In this document: positions 1-6,221 of the stretch, one piece after another
How positions within the stretch are numbered: the stretch's first letter is position 1
Layout: each line of letters opens with the position of its first letter
Origin: a virus
Length of the DNA stretch: 47,445 bases
Virus record (IMG/VR): IMGVR_UViG_3300043219_000109
Coordinates: 1 to 47,445 of that record
Strand: one strand, 5' to 3'
Program-made: the position numbers and the translations under genes
The notes under the pieces: model-generated
Database searches by the model: none
Seen by the model: the letters and a program-made list of their open reading frames with translations, nothing else
What the model was told of the DNA's origin: nothing

Positions 1-127
1 ATTGCCATTAGTTTCATAAGTGCCTCCATGATTTTCTTGAATTTATTCTATTAACAGTACATCTTGCAATGTTAAAATCTTTTGCAATTGTAATACTCTT
101 TTCGCCATTGTCTTTTCTTCTCCGTAT
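1..127. repeat. Terminal direct repeat, left copy
   Basis: Bases 1..127 are identical to 47319..47445. An exact repeat of 127, a common maximum assembly k-mer length, is what an assembler leaves when a circular or circularly permuted molecule is written as a linear contig. It lies inside the HNH gene and the start of a 40-codon gene, so it does not look like a biological terminal repeat. The true unit length is 47,318 bp. Confidence 0.95.
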
Positions 128-502
128 TTCAATAACATCTTTCTTTTTAAGTTTTGACCAATGATGTTTTTCGCCCTGGCATAAATTGTGTAATCCTGCA
201 TTGTACCCATGAATAGTATTCTCTTGTGCTGTTACCCATTCCAGATTTTCTAACCTGTTGTCTGTTTTTATACCATTAATATGATTAACTTGTGGCTTGT
301 TTTCTGGATTAGAAATAAATGCTGTTGCTATTATACGATGAATCAATAAGTTATGATGTTTTGTATTTTTTCTTAAAGTCACATAGTAATAACCTACTCT
401 TCTGATATGGCACTTCATAATGTGTTTTTTACCATTCTTTTTTGATACTATATTAAAATTATTATCAATATAGTATCCTTTGTATCCTAATATTTTAATC
501 AT
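14..502 (-). CDS. HNH homing endonuclease (NUMOD4-HNH-HTH type)
   Basis: This 162-residue protein has the layout of free-standing phage homing endonucleases. An N-terminal NUMOD4-like strand region lies at about residues 1-50, an HNH core at about 54-92 (His55, His74, Asn82, Asn86, with the typical VNHINGIK and ENLEW motifs), and a C-terminal helix-turn-helix at about 121-158. Such proteins cut DNA at a homing site and spread their own gene. Its ATG at 502..500 overlaps the stop of the 34-residue gene before it, and its TGA overlaps the ATG of the 40-residue gene after it, so it is woven into the operon and not visibly inserted in an intron. The gene crosses the window junction. Confidence 0.9.
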   Translation of the reverse strand: MIKILGYKGYYIDNNFNIVSKKNGKKHIMKCHIRRVGYYYVTLRKNTKHHNLLIHRIIATAFISNPENKPQVNHINGIKTDNRLENLEWVTAQENTIHGYNAGLHNLCQGEKHHWSKLKKKDVIEIRRRKDNGEKSITIAKDFNIARCTVNRINSRKSWRHL

Positions 503-599
503 TTTTATGACTACCTAACATAAATGCTCCATATGCAAATATTGTCATTATTACTATAACAACACCTATTATTATTTTAGTTATTAATATTAATTCCAT
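495..599 (-). CDS. Small single-span membrane protein (34 aa)
   Basis: A 34-codon reading frame encodes one long hydrophobic stretch (ILITKIIIGVVIVIMTIFAY) followed by a short polar tail ending in HKND. It overlaps the upstream gene by 10 nt and the HNH gene start by 8 nt, which suggests translational coupling. Function is not recognisable; similar small membrane peptides fill several gaps in this genome. Confidence 0.6.
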   Translation of the reverse strand: MELILITKIIIGVVIVIMTIFAYGAFMLGSHKND

Positions 600-913
600 G
601 TTCCATCCCCTTTTCTAAATGCCATTACCCAACTATTTAAATCTTCTTCCCAAGTTGCGTAATCTGTATCAAGGAACTCTATGTATGAATCCCCTCTATC
701 TGTTACTATCCTAACGTTAGACCCTACAACCTCCCCATGTTCGTTGTATATGTCTCTAGGGTAGATTTCTGAATCAATGTAGACTTTCGTATTGTCAATC
801 CAGAAATGTGTGTCTGGTGTTGCTTCACTGGCTTTGTTGTATCCAGCCTGATAACAGAATACCCCTATGTATATTATTAAAAACATTCCTACTGTAAAAT
901 CTACTAATTTCAT
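590..913 (-). CDS. Membrane-anchored hypothetical protein (107 aa)
   Basis: Residues 5-25 form a hydrophobic N-terminal anchor, followed by a charged, beta-rich soluble domain with many acidic residues and Trp (WIDN, YATWEED). The start overlaps the stop of the upstream 210-residue gene (ATGA-like). I recognise no family. The topology suggests a soluble domain tethered to the inner membrane. Confidence 0.8.
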   Translation of the reverse strand: MKLVDFTVGMFLIIYIGVFCYQAGYNKASEATPDTHFWIDNTKVYIDSEIYPRDIYNEHGEVVGSNVRIVTDRGDSYIEFLDTDYATWEEDLNSWVMAFRKGDGTWN

Positions 914-1542
914 ATCTCTTCTCCATTATGTCTTATTACTTGAAAACCGTTTATCTTTGCTTTATGATATCCAGTGCCTAATGATGATAGTTTAGCTAAT
1001 GCACATTTAAGAATTACCCTTGCTTCTTCTGCTGTCTGGTTTAAATATTCCTTGTTGTTATTAAGGTTTGTTAAATTATAGTATGCTGAGTTTTTAGGCT
1101 TTCTAATTATCTCTACATCTACCCCATTTATAGAACATGATACTAACCCTCTGACATTCTTTTTAAGATGATAATCAGATATCCCAATATCGCTGCAAAC
1201 TTCTTCTAATGAATAGTTAACATCTTTTATCCTAAAAATAAGCTTGAAAGATTTAGGTCTACTTTCTTGTTTTACACCATTAGAAAATATAAACTTCTTT
1301 CTACCGTGCCTCTTCTCTATTATTACTGATGGTCTGTTGTTTTCTAAATGCAACAGACTTTTATCATTATTTTTAGTGTTTTTAACATAAAACTTAATCT
1401 TCTGCTGATCTACCTTCATGCTAAAGAATCCAACACTTAACCCTATGCTTTTAAGTTCATCAAGCTTATTGTCATTTATTCCATACCAATGTTTAAATGT
1501 TTCATCAGTTACAATTTGACTATCACAATACATTTTAATCAT
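910..1542 (-). CDS. Hypothetical protein with two repeated C-terminal modules (210 aa)
   Basis: I do not recognise the family. Two consecutive stretches, about residues 98-148 and 155-207, each contain helical segments followed by the same closing pattern, INGVDVEIIR in the first and INGFQVIRHNG in the second. This suggests a tandem duplicated small domain, possibly nucleic-acid binding. The protein is basic. It sits directly after the 69-residue zinc protein in the same operon and before the membrane-anchored protein. Confidence 0.75.
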   Translation of the reverse strand: MIKMYCDSQIVTDETFKHWYGINDNKLDELKSIGLSVGFFSMKVDQQKIKFYVKNTKNNDKSLLHLENNRPSVIIEKRHGRKKFIFSNGVKQESRPKSFKLIFRIKDVNYSLEEVCSDIGISDYHLKKNVRGLVSCSINGVDVEIIRKPKNSAYYNLTNLNNNKEYLNQTAEEARVILKCALAKLSSLGTGYHKAKINGFQVIRHNGEEI

Positions 1543-1752
1543 CTAATCCTCCAATATACTTTTTATATATCTATCTCTCTTGTAGTGATAAGTACAAAAC
1601 CCTTTAGCATGATATTTTTTATTGCAGTTATTTATCTTGCATTTCTTAGGATAATGTTTGCCTGATCTCTGTTGTTGATAATGTTTACTACATAACTCTT
1701 TAGCTACAGGAACACAATAACAACCATCTATTTCACATTGGGATTGAAACAT
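1543..1752 (-). CDS. Double zinc-knuckle small protein (69 aa)
   Basis: Two consecutive copies of a Cys/His unit are visible: CEIDGC...LCSKHY at about residues 6-24 and CKINNC...FCTYHY at about 38-57, each with spacing C-x4-C-x(n)-C-x2-H. This repeat type is common in phage zinc proteins of unknown role and in the zinc-binding part of some HNH-associated proteins, but no HNH catalytic motif is present. The protein is strongly basic, so nucleic-acid binding is likely. Its start overlaps the end of the upstream 72-residue gene by 25 nt. Confidence 0.8.
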   Translation of the reverse strand: MFQSQCEIDGCYCVPVAKELCSKHYQQQRSGKHYPKKCKINNCNKKYHAKGFCTYHYKRDRYIKSILED

Positions 1753-1946
1753 TTTTTCTCCTTGCCGTAAATCAATTCTGTATCTGATAGCATTGTTAAC
1801 TCTTCAAATGTAACCCTGTTATGTGTATTCTTGTTATACCAGGTATCAACGTCAACTCTGACATATCTACGCCTGATCTTGAATATGAACTTACTTGTTT
1901 CTAGTATTACCTCGTCGTCGCTTATTGTTTTGACTCTTACTTCCAT
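1728..1946 (-). CDS. Hypothetical protein (72 aa)
   Basis: A small protein with alternating hydrophobic and charged strands (SKFIFKIRRRYVRVDV), compatible with a small beta-barrel. No family is recognised. It overlaps the 55-residue gene upstream by 56 nt and the zinc-knuckle gene downstream by 25 nt, a tight arrangement typical of this block. Confidence 0.7.
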   Translation of the reverse strand: MEVRVKTISDDEVILETSKFIFKIRRRYVRVDVDTWYNKNTHNRVTFEELTMLSDTELIYGKEKKCFNPNVK

Positions 1947-2058
1947 TTTTTACATCTCCAATTACATTCTTGGTTATATGTGATCTTGTTAGGACTATGC
2001 TGAACTTTTCGTCTGGTGTTAGCCCTGGTAGATCCTCGGTGCTAATTCTTTTACTCAT
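1891..2058 (-). CDS. Small basic protein (55 aa)
   Basis: The ATG at 2058..2056 lies inside the last codons of the XRE-type gene and is preceded by GAGG at a good distance. The first 30 residues (STEDLPGLTPDEKFS) look folded, and the C-terminus is very basic (KRRRGNTRNK). Function is unknown; the tail could bind nucleic acid. It is shorter than usual annotation cut-offs and overlaps the next gene by 56 nt. Confidence 0.55.
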   Translation of the reverse strand: MSKRISTEDLPGLTPDEKFSIVLTRSHITKNVIGDVKNGSKSQNNKRRRGNTRNK

Positions 2059-2245
2059 CGGATGCCTCACATAAATCAGACATCATAAAGACTGCCCTTA
2101 ATCGTGTATATGTGGAAAGTTTCATGTCTCTAATATTCTCATCCTCCCACTTTTGAACCGTTCTAATATGAACCTTAACTAATCCAGCAAGTTGCTTTTG
2201 TGTTAATCCTCTTGCCTCTCTTTCTTTTTTTACATCTATAATCAT
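2051..2245 (-). CDS. XRE-family helix-turn-helix regulator (64 aa)
   Basis: Residues 5-37 form a Cro/CI-type helix-turn-helix (EREARGLTQKQLAGL, then HIRTVQKWE). The ATG at 2245 is chosen because GAGGAG precedes it by five bases; the longer frame back to 2308 lacks a ribosome site and would overlap the zinc-ribbon gene. At 64 residues it is a bare DNA-binding domain, as in Cro. It is the second gene behind the 2568-2596 promoter, so it may regulate this early operon. Confidence 0.85.
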   Translation of the reverse strand: MIIDVKKEREARGLTQKQLAGLVKVHIRTVQKWEDENIRDMKLSTYTRLRAVFMMSDLCEASDE

Positions 2246-2397
2246 TAGTACTCCTCGTTTAAGTAATCTAAACTTTCTACTATATCTCTTTCTATTTCCA
2301 TTTGGCATTCAGAACACCATGAACCATCGTAATCTTCCATTTCAAATAACTCGTTTGCGTTAAACTCTTCTCCACAACCTCTACATAAATCATCCAT
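2245..2397 (-). CDS. Zinc-ribbon micro-protein (50 aa)
   Basis: Two CxxC knuckles (CRGC at residues 5-8, CSEC at about 28-31) form a zinc ribbon, followed by an acidic helix. The start has a GGAG ribosome site. The stop codon overlaps the ATG of the XRE regulator (TAATG), so the two are coupled. It is the first gene of the operon driven from 2568-2596. The partner is unknown. Confidence 0.7.
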   Translation of the reverse strand: MDDLCRGCGEEFNANELFEMEDYDGSWCSECQMEIERDIVESLDYLNEEY

Positions 2398-2560
2398 TTT
2401 TATCTCCTAACCTTGAAGGAAGCCCGACAGACCTTAATATGTTCCTTCTCTCCTAGCACCTGACTGAATTGAACAGACATTAACCAAATCACAGATACAC
2501 TCTTTCAAGAGGTTTACACTGCTAAGGTGCTTTGTTTTTATTATCCCTTTCCTATACTGT
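2398..2560 (-). other. Untranslated leader of the 2397-to-46803 operon
   Basis: About 160 bases lie between the predicted transcription start near 2561 and the first start codon. They hold a hairpin with a 7-bp stem (2415-2421 with 2442-2448) just before the ribosome site. I see no reading frame and no clear similarity to the two longer leaders elsewhere in the genome. Confidence 0.5.
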
Positions 2561-2567
2561 TGTTTTA

Positions 2568-2596
2568 ACTATATGCCTCTAAGGGCGTACTGTCAA
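2568..2596 (-). promoter_or_regulatory. Sigma-70 promoter of the zinc-ribbon/XRE/HNH operon
   Basis: On the minus strand TTGACA (2596-2591) is followed by a 17-bp spacer and TATAGT (2573-2568). It lies directly behind the terminator at 2599-2645, so the two transcription units are cleanly separated. Confidence 0.85.
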
Positions 2597-2598
2597 AC

Positions 2599-2645
2599 AA
2601 AAAAATAGTTTTAGAGGAATTATTTTACTAACCCCAATAAAACTA
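2599..2645 (-). terminator. Rho-independent terminator of the recombination operon
   Basis: On the minus strand a perfect 8-bp stem TAGTTTTA/TAAAACTA, with an inner GGGG/TTCC pairing, is followed by seven T residues. It starts 13 bases after the RusA-like gene stop and ends three bases before the next promoter. Confidence 0.75.
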
Positions 2646-2657
2646 CTTAACAAACCA

Positions 2658-3032
2658 CTATACAAACTTGAATTCTATATAGTTTTCTTCTGCCATACCA
2701 CCAAACTCTACAGTATAACCTTGATAACGGGTGTAATCATCATCTTTAATAACTCCACGTTGTACCAGGTGATCCAGGATAAACTTATTTGCTACGCTCT
2801 CAAGGTTGCTTAGATCCCGTCTACGCTTATCTTTAAAGTATAGAGTGAAATGGATCTTAAATGTTTCCGGTACTTTGAATTGATACTGTAATAAATATTC
2901 ATATACTTGCTTTTTAATCTTGTTAGACGTTTGATAATGCCAGTTACGATAGTTATTAAGATTAAGTGATGTTCTTTTCTTAGATGATACACTCCAGCCA
3001 TTGAGAGGGAGTGTATAAGTTTTAGGTATCAA
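2658..3032 (-). CDS. rusA: RusA-like Holliday-junction resolvase
   Basis: The 124-residue length and the motif RRDLSNLESVANKFILDHL, followed by VIKDDDY, match the RusA endodeoxyribonuclease family. In that family an aspartate in the RD-x-x-N element (here Asp73 and Asn76) and a downstream Asp pair (here about Asp97-Asp99) bind the metal. RusA resolves four-way junctions made during phage recombination and replication. The gene follows SSB and ERF in one operon and its start overlaps the SSB stop, which supports a recombination role. It is the last gene before the terminator at 2599-2645. Confidence 0.85.
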   Translation of the reverse strand: MIPKTYTLPLNGWSVSSKKRTSLNLNNYRNWHYQTSNKIKKQVYEYLLQYQFKVPETFKIHFTLYFKDKRRRDLSNLESVANKFILDHLVQRGVIKDDDYTRYQGYTVEFGGMAEENYIEFKFV

Positions 3033-3475
3033 AATGGTATATCTTTATCTGTGTTTCCATAGTTACCATTATTGCCTTGATAAGATGGTTTATTATTGTT
3101 ATTACCATTACTATTATTATTTTGGTAGTTACCCTGGTTAGACTCTTGTTTTTTACCACCAAGCAATTGAATGTTGTTAGCCATGATTACAACTCTCGAC
3201 CGCTTCTGTCCATCACTTTCCCATCTATCTTGTTTTAAAGATCCTAATACTGCTATCTTAATTCCTTTCTGTAGATACTGGTTTAATGATTCTCCACGCT
3301 TACCCCATAATGATACATCGAAAAAACTAGCTTCCTCTGTCCATTGATCGCCTTTTTTAACTGATCTATTCACAGCAATTGTCAAACCTGTTATTGCTGT
3401 TCCAGAATTAGTGTACTTTAATTCGGCGTCTTTTACTAAATTACCTATGATTGTTAAATTGTTGATATCTTCCAT
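3029..3475 (-). CDS. ssb: Single-stranded DNA-binding protein
   Basis: Residues 1-110 are a bacterial-type OB fold, starting with the typical NNLTIIGNLVKDAELKYT and containing FFDVSLWGKRGE and LGSLKQDRWE. Residues 113-142 form a low-complexity Asn/Gln/Gly linker. The C-terminus ends in DKDIPF, the conserved acidic tip that recruits SSB partner proteins. The protein would coat single-stranded DNA during replication and ERF-mediated annealing. It lies between the ERF gene and the RusA gene, with an AGGAGG-type ribosome site. Confidence 0.97.
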   Translation of the reverse strand: MEDINNLTIIGNLVKDAELKYTNSGTAITGLTIAVNRSVKKGDQWTEEASFFDVSLWGKRGESLNQYLQKGIKIAVLGSLKQDRWESDGQKRSRVVIMANNIQLLGGKKQESNQGNYQNNNSNGNNNNKPSYQGNNGNYGNTDKDIPF

Positions 3476-3493
3476 TATGATATCCTCCTATTG

Positions 3494-3793
3494 TTATCTA
3501 ATTATTATATCTTCTATTATCTTTTCTATCAACGCTTGTGCTTCTATTGGGTTACTAGCTCTATTGATTAAAACTGAGCTGTTGCACTTATCACAAGTCA
3601 ATACCATCATATCATGGTGATACATAACTTTACGCCCGTACTCTGATATGTTGTGTTTACTGGCGCTTATACGGTGGGCAAGCTGTAAACTACTAGATCC
3701 GAACCGTTTACCGCATACCTCGCAGCAATAGTTATTATCTTGTATCCGTTGATGCTTGGATTCGTCTGCTTCTATCTTTTCAAGGTTGGTCAA
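3494..3793 (-). CDS. HNH-like zinc protein (99 aa)
   Basis: CEVC at about residues 24-27, LQLAHRI at about 36-42, a His pair at about 58-59 and CDKC at about 67-70 give the CxxC-H-H-CxxC pattern of compact HNH proteins used in phage recombination modules. The first catalytic position is AHR where most HNH enzymes have DH or HH, so nuclease activity is plausible but unproven. Translation starts at a TTG that overlaps the preceding stop (TTGA) and follows GTGAGGA. Confidence 0.75.
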   Translation of the reverse strand: MTNLEKIEADESKHQRIQDNNYCCEVCGKRFGSSSLQLAHRISASKHNISEYGRKVMYHHDMMVLTCDKCNSSVLINRASNPIEAQALIEKIIEDIIIR

Positions 3794-4029
3794 TCCTCAC
3801 CCCCATATTTAATAAACTCAATATCTGTCATTTCCTCATAACTATCAGCTGTATTAAATATATCCTCTAAACACCAGCGAACAGGCTGGTTATGAGCTAC
3901 AAGGAAGTAATCAGCGTCAAGTAAGTAAGCTGCTGTTGTCTCGTTTGCTTTATAGCCTAAATATATAGTGTGGTCTATTACTGCAAGGTTAAACATTTTG
4001 TTGGTTACTCTTATTTTAATATCTTTCAT
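3790..4029 (-). CDS. Hypothetical protein (79 aa)
   Basis: A small acidic protein (IRVTNKMFNLAVIDHTIYLG, WCLEDIFN) inside the recombination operon. No family is recognised. It begins one base after the 60-residue gene and its stop is shared with the TTG start of the HNH-like gene. Confidence 0.7.
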   Translation of the reverse strand: MKDIKIRVTNKMFNLAVIDHTIYLGYKANETTAAYLLDADYFLVAHNQPVRWCLEDIFNTADSYEEMTDIEFIKYGGED

Positions 4030-4030
4030 T

Positions 4031-4213
4031 CTATTCTCCTAGTTTCAACATATCTAATTCTGTTAGATCTTCGATCTTTGCATCTCTGTAAATTCTAAAG
4101 GTTGTTGTTGACATATCTCTCCAATCAGTATGTTGATTATCCTCTTCAACCTGTACAATTAACTTTTTATTAAACCCTATCCTGACTCTAATCTTCCCTG
4201 TTAATTCACTCAT
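4031..4213 (-). CDS. Hypothetical protein (60 aa)
   Basis: A short beta-rich protein (KIRVRIGFNKKLIVQVEED) with no recognisable family. It is positioned between the 160-residue gene and the 79-residue gene with intergenic gaps under 10 bases, so it is a normal member of the recombination operon. Confidence 0.65.
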   Translation of the reverse strand: MSELTGKIRVRIGFNKKLIVQVEEDNQHTDWRDMSTTTFRIYRDAKIEDLTELDMLKLGE

Positions 4214-4221
4214 TATCTCTC

Positions 4222-4704
4222 CTACATTTCATGGGTTATTTTTTGTACCCAGGATAATACTTTTTGATTGTTAGTCATAGACAATCTTATTTCAGTTAAT
4301 AAAGTATCTAGTGCTAAACTCTTTTGTTTCTTAGTCATATCAGTCCAGCTTCTAGGCTCTATTGATACATTATTAATATTAAAATCTGCATCAATGTTTG
4401 CTTTAAGCTCCTCAGTAGTCTTATAGTAATTTGACTTGTAGATATAATATTCTGGTTTATTATCACACCCTGATAATTTGTAATAGTTCCTAAGTTTCTC
4501 GTAGCTTCTAATGTCGCTGCCGTTAGCCGAAAACTCACCAGATAAAAACCATTCTCTAATCAAGGCGTGAAATGATCTTCTTATTCTATCGTGTTTAGAT
4601 TCCACTTCTATATTGACCCTAACAAAAGGCTCATCTTTGTGCTGCTCAATCCATTCTTTAAGCAACACATCAGCAAGACCTTTCTTTATGTAGAACTCAG
4701 GCAT
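4222..4704 (-). CDS. Hypothetical recombination-operon protein (160 aa)
   Basis: Length and position (immediately after ERF, with overlapping start and stop) resemble NinB-type accessory recombination proteins. The segment SFHALIREWFLSGEFS near residues 44-59 and the Tyr-rich centre are compatible with such a fold, but I cannot confirm the family. The C-terminus is helical with a WTDMTKKQKSLALD segment. Confidence 0.7.
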   Translation of the reverse strand: MPEFYIKKGLADVLLKEWIEQHKDEPFVRVNIEVESKHDRIRRSFHALIREWFLSGEFSANGSDIRSYEKLRNYYKLSGCDNKPEYYIYKSNYYKTTEELKANIDADFNINNVSIEPRSWTDMTKKQKSLALDTLLTEIRLSMTNNQKVLSWVQKITHEM

Positions 4705-5341
4705 TTAAAGAACCATACTCTTTTATTAGTTCATCTATTAAGTATTGATTAGGCAATAAAGATTTATCATTTAATGCTTTTTTCATATCCTGTAGTTCTA
4801 TTGACTCGGCAAATCTTGGACTAGTTATATAAGACCTTACTATATTAGATGTAATCTCTGTTACTACTGATTTAGGATCTACCTTTGTAACAGGTTTATC
4901 ATTAACATTCTGTTTAGGTCTATTGTTAGCATTCTCTTGATGTTCGTTTGTATCTGCATCCTTAGAGTCATCAATTGCAAATAAACCATTCAATGCATAC
5001 TTACGAGCGTAAGAACTTGCTGAGCCTGTTATTTGGGCTTCATTCATACCCTTTTGACTCTCTGGTTCCCTTGCAAATGCTGTTGCTTCTGCAATTACTT
5101 GCATTGATTCCCCTGCTAAATCCTTCATTATGCCGTTTAGTGTAGCAGTTGATTTGACATATATACGGTTACCTACCATAACAATATCGTCAGTCAATAT
5201 AACACTGCATTCATATTTCTTTAATGGTGCTTTTAACCCTTCAAGAATATCTTCACAGCTTCTATAGTTGTATTTACCAAAATTGTTACGTTGATTTTTA
5301 GGTGCTTTTAATTCCTCTTGTATTTTACTTAATATATCCAT
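4697..5341 (-). CDS. erf: ERF-family single-strand annealing recombinase
   Basis: The start MDILSKIQEELKAPKNQ, followed by NNFGKYNYRSCEDILEGLKAPL and the central ITGSASSYARKYALNGLFAIDD segment, is the hallmark of the ERF superfamily (P22 Erf and Sak relatives). These proteins form rings that anneal complementary single strands. After about residue 130 the protein becomes Asn/Lys-rich linker and then a short C-terminal domain that could bind the SSB tail. It starts at a TAATG overlap with the zinc-ribbon gene upstream. With SSB and RusA it makes a complete annealing and resolution set. Confidence 0.9.
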   Translation of the reverse strand: MDILSKIQEELKAPKNQRNNFGKYNYRSCEDILEGLKAPLKKYECSVILTDDIVMVGNRIYVKSTATLNGIMKDLAGESMQVIAEATAFAREPESQKGMNEAQITGSASSYARKYALNGLFAIDDSKDADTNEHQENANNRPKQNVNDKPVTKVDPKSVVTEITSNIVRSYITSPRFAESIELQDMKKALNDKSLLPNQYLIDELIKEYGSLNA

Positions 5342-5520
5342 TAAAATAATTCTCCTATTAAATTAGTTCCGCATTGCATACAATAACCATTTTTCAATAG
5401 TTCCTCGTAAGTTTGTACCTTTGAACAGTGAAAGCAAGTTACCTCACCCTCTAAAGGTCTAGTCTCCAGAGTATCTGTTTGCTTTGTATCCTCTATCTTG
5501 ATCTTTTTGTCTTGGTTCAT
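5341..5520 (-). CDS. Zinc-ribbon small protein (59 aa)
   Basis: A polar N-terminus is followed by a zinc ribbon: CFHC at about residues 29-32 and CMQC at about 47-50. The start has a very strong GGAGGAG ribosome site. The frame overlaps the preceding gene by 62 nt and its TAA shares a base with the ERF start codon. Function is unknown; coupling to ERF suggests the same pathway. Confidence 0.7.
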   Translation of the reverse strand: MNQDKKIKIEDTKQTDTLETRPLEGEVTCFHCSKVQTYEELLKNGYCMQCGTNLIGELF

Positions 5521-5767
5521 ATTTCTCCTCCAACTCTTTTATTCTCTGTCGTTGCTTTGCTATAGTTATGTTTAATTCTGCTCTAGTATTCATTTGACCT
5601 GATTGATAAGCGTCTGTTAAATGATTATCAATACACTGTTTAATCTTCTTTTGAGCGTTCTTATCATCGCCCCATTTAAATACTTCAACCAACTCATTAT
5701 ATCTTGAGGTTAATCTCTCATCATTGATATATGGTTTGTCTGGTGTTGGTATTATCTCTATATCCAT
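5459..5767 (-). CDS. Hypothetical protein (102 aa)
   Basis: The C-terminal half is a charged helix (TIAKQRQRIKELEEKYEPRQ), likely a coiled coil. The N-terminus contains LTSRYNELVEVFKWGDDKNA. No family is recognised. It is the second gene of the recombination operon and overlaps both neighbours. Confidence 0.7.
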   Translation of the reverse strand: MDIEIIPTPDKPYINDERLTSRYNELVEVFKWGDDKNAQKKIKQCIDNHLTDAYQSGQMNTRAELNITIAKQRQRIKELEEKYEPRQKDQDRGYKANRYSGD

Positions 5768-5946
5768 TATTTAATTCCTACTGGTGATTGTGAAGAATAA
5801 ACCTTTCCGTACTTTTTTGACTCAAAAGATATTTTTATTAAACCTTCTGCCATTGCTAACTCAATATTAGTATCACCCCAACCATTCATTTTAAGCATAT
5901 CATAAACACGCCCCATTATGTCTTTTTCTAAATTAGTATCTTCCAT
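5767..5946 (-). CDS. Hypothetical protein (59 aa)
   Basis: This is the first gene behind the promoter at 5965-5993, with AGGAG upstream and a stop that overlaps the next ATG (TAATG). The protein is a helical 59-mer (VYDMLKMNGWGDTNIELAMA). Function is unknown. It was below common length cut-offs. Confidence 0.65.
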   Translation of the reverse strand: MEDTNLEKDIMGRVYDMLKMNGWGDTNIELAMAEGLIKISFESKKYGKVYSSQSPVGIK

Positions 5947-5964
5947 CTCTTAACTCCTGCCTTA

Positions 5965-5993
5965 ATATTATACTTACAAAGTTTTTATGTCAA
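5965..5993 (-). promoter_or_regulatory. Promoter of the recombination operon
   Basis: Minus strand TTGACA (5993-5988) with TAATAT (5970-5965) at 17 bp; a better-matching TATAAT sits two bases closer at 15 bp. The pair is divergent from the plus promoter at 6019-6047, 25 bp away. Confidence 0.7.
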
Positions 5994-6018
5994 GTAAAAT
6001 AAAAGAAATATAAAGAAC

Positions 6019-6047
6019 TTGACCGAATTGCAAATAAGGTGTACATT
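6019..6047 (+). promoter_or_regulatory. Leaderless promoter of the HTH gene at 6054
   Basis: TTGACC (6019-6024), a 17-bp spacer and TACATT (6042-6047) are followed by only six bases before ATG at 6054. The start of transcription should fall on or next to the initiation codon, giving a leaderless mRNA. Confidence 0.7.
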
Positions 6048-6053
6048 GAAAGC

Positions 6054-6221
6054 ATGAAAGATTTAATGAGTAAAAAAGAAGTAGCAAACTACTTTGGTGT
6101 ATCTACAAAAACAATAGAGAACTGGGTAGAAAAGAAGGGTCTAATAGAAACTAGAGTTGTTGGTATTATTAGATATAAAAGAGAGGATGTAGTGAAGTTT
6201 ATAGAAGAGGGGAACGCATGA
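6054..6221 (+). CDS. MerR/excisionase-type HTH protein (55 aa)
   Basis: Residues 5-52 form a winged helix-turn-helix (SKKEVANYFGVSTKTIENWV, then a basic wing GIIRYKREDVVKFIEE), the fold of phage excisionases and small MerR-like regulators. The frame extends upstream to a GTG at 6039, but ATG 6054 is placed exactly where transcription should begin. No Shine-Dalgarno site precedes ATG 6054 at a usable distance. As first gene of a divergent unit it may control the recombination operon. No integrase is present, so an excision role is unlikely. Confidence 0.8.
   Translation: MKDLMSKKEVANYFGVSTKTIENWVEKKGLIETRVVGIIRYKREDVVKFIEEGNA

Noticed and set aside
14-502. HNH gene as part of a group I intron
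   Set aside because: Flanking genes are complete and overlap the HNH gene by a few bases; no split gene or intron core was seen.
2398-2560. Third copy of the A/B leader RNA in the 2397 operon leader
   Set aside because: It is only about 160 bases long and lacks the 18-base box, AAGCCGAT and the AATTAAA-loop hairpin; only a loose CAGGTG similarity exists.
6054-6221. Excisionase of a temperate phage
   Set aside because: The fold fits, but no integrase or attachment-site candidate was found in the closed genome; a transcriptional regulator is more likely.
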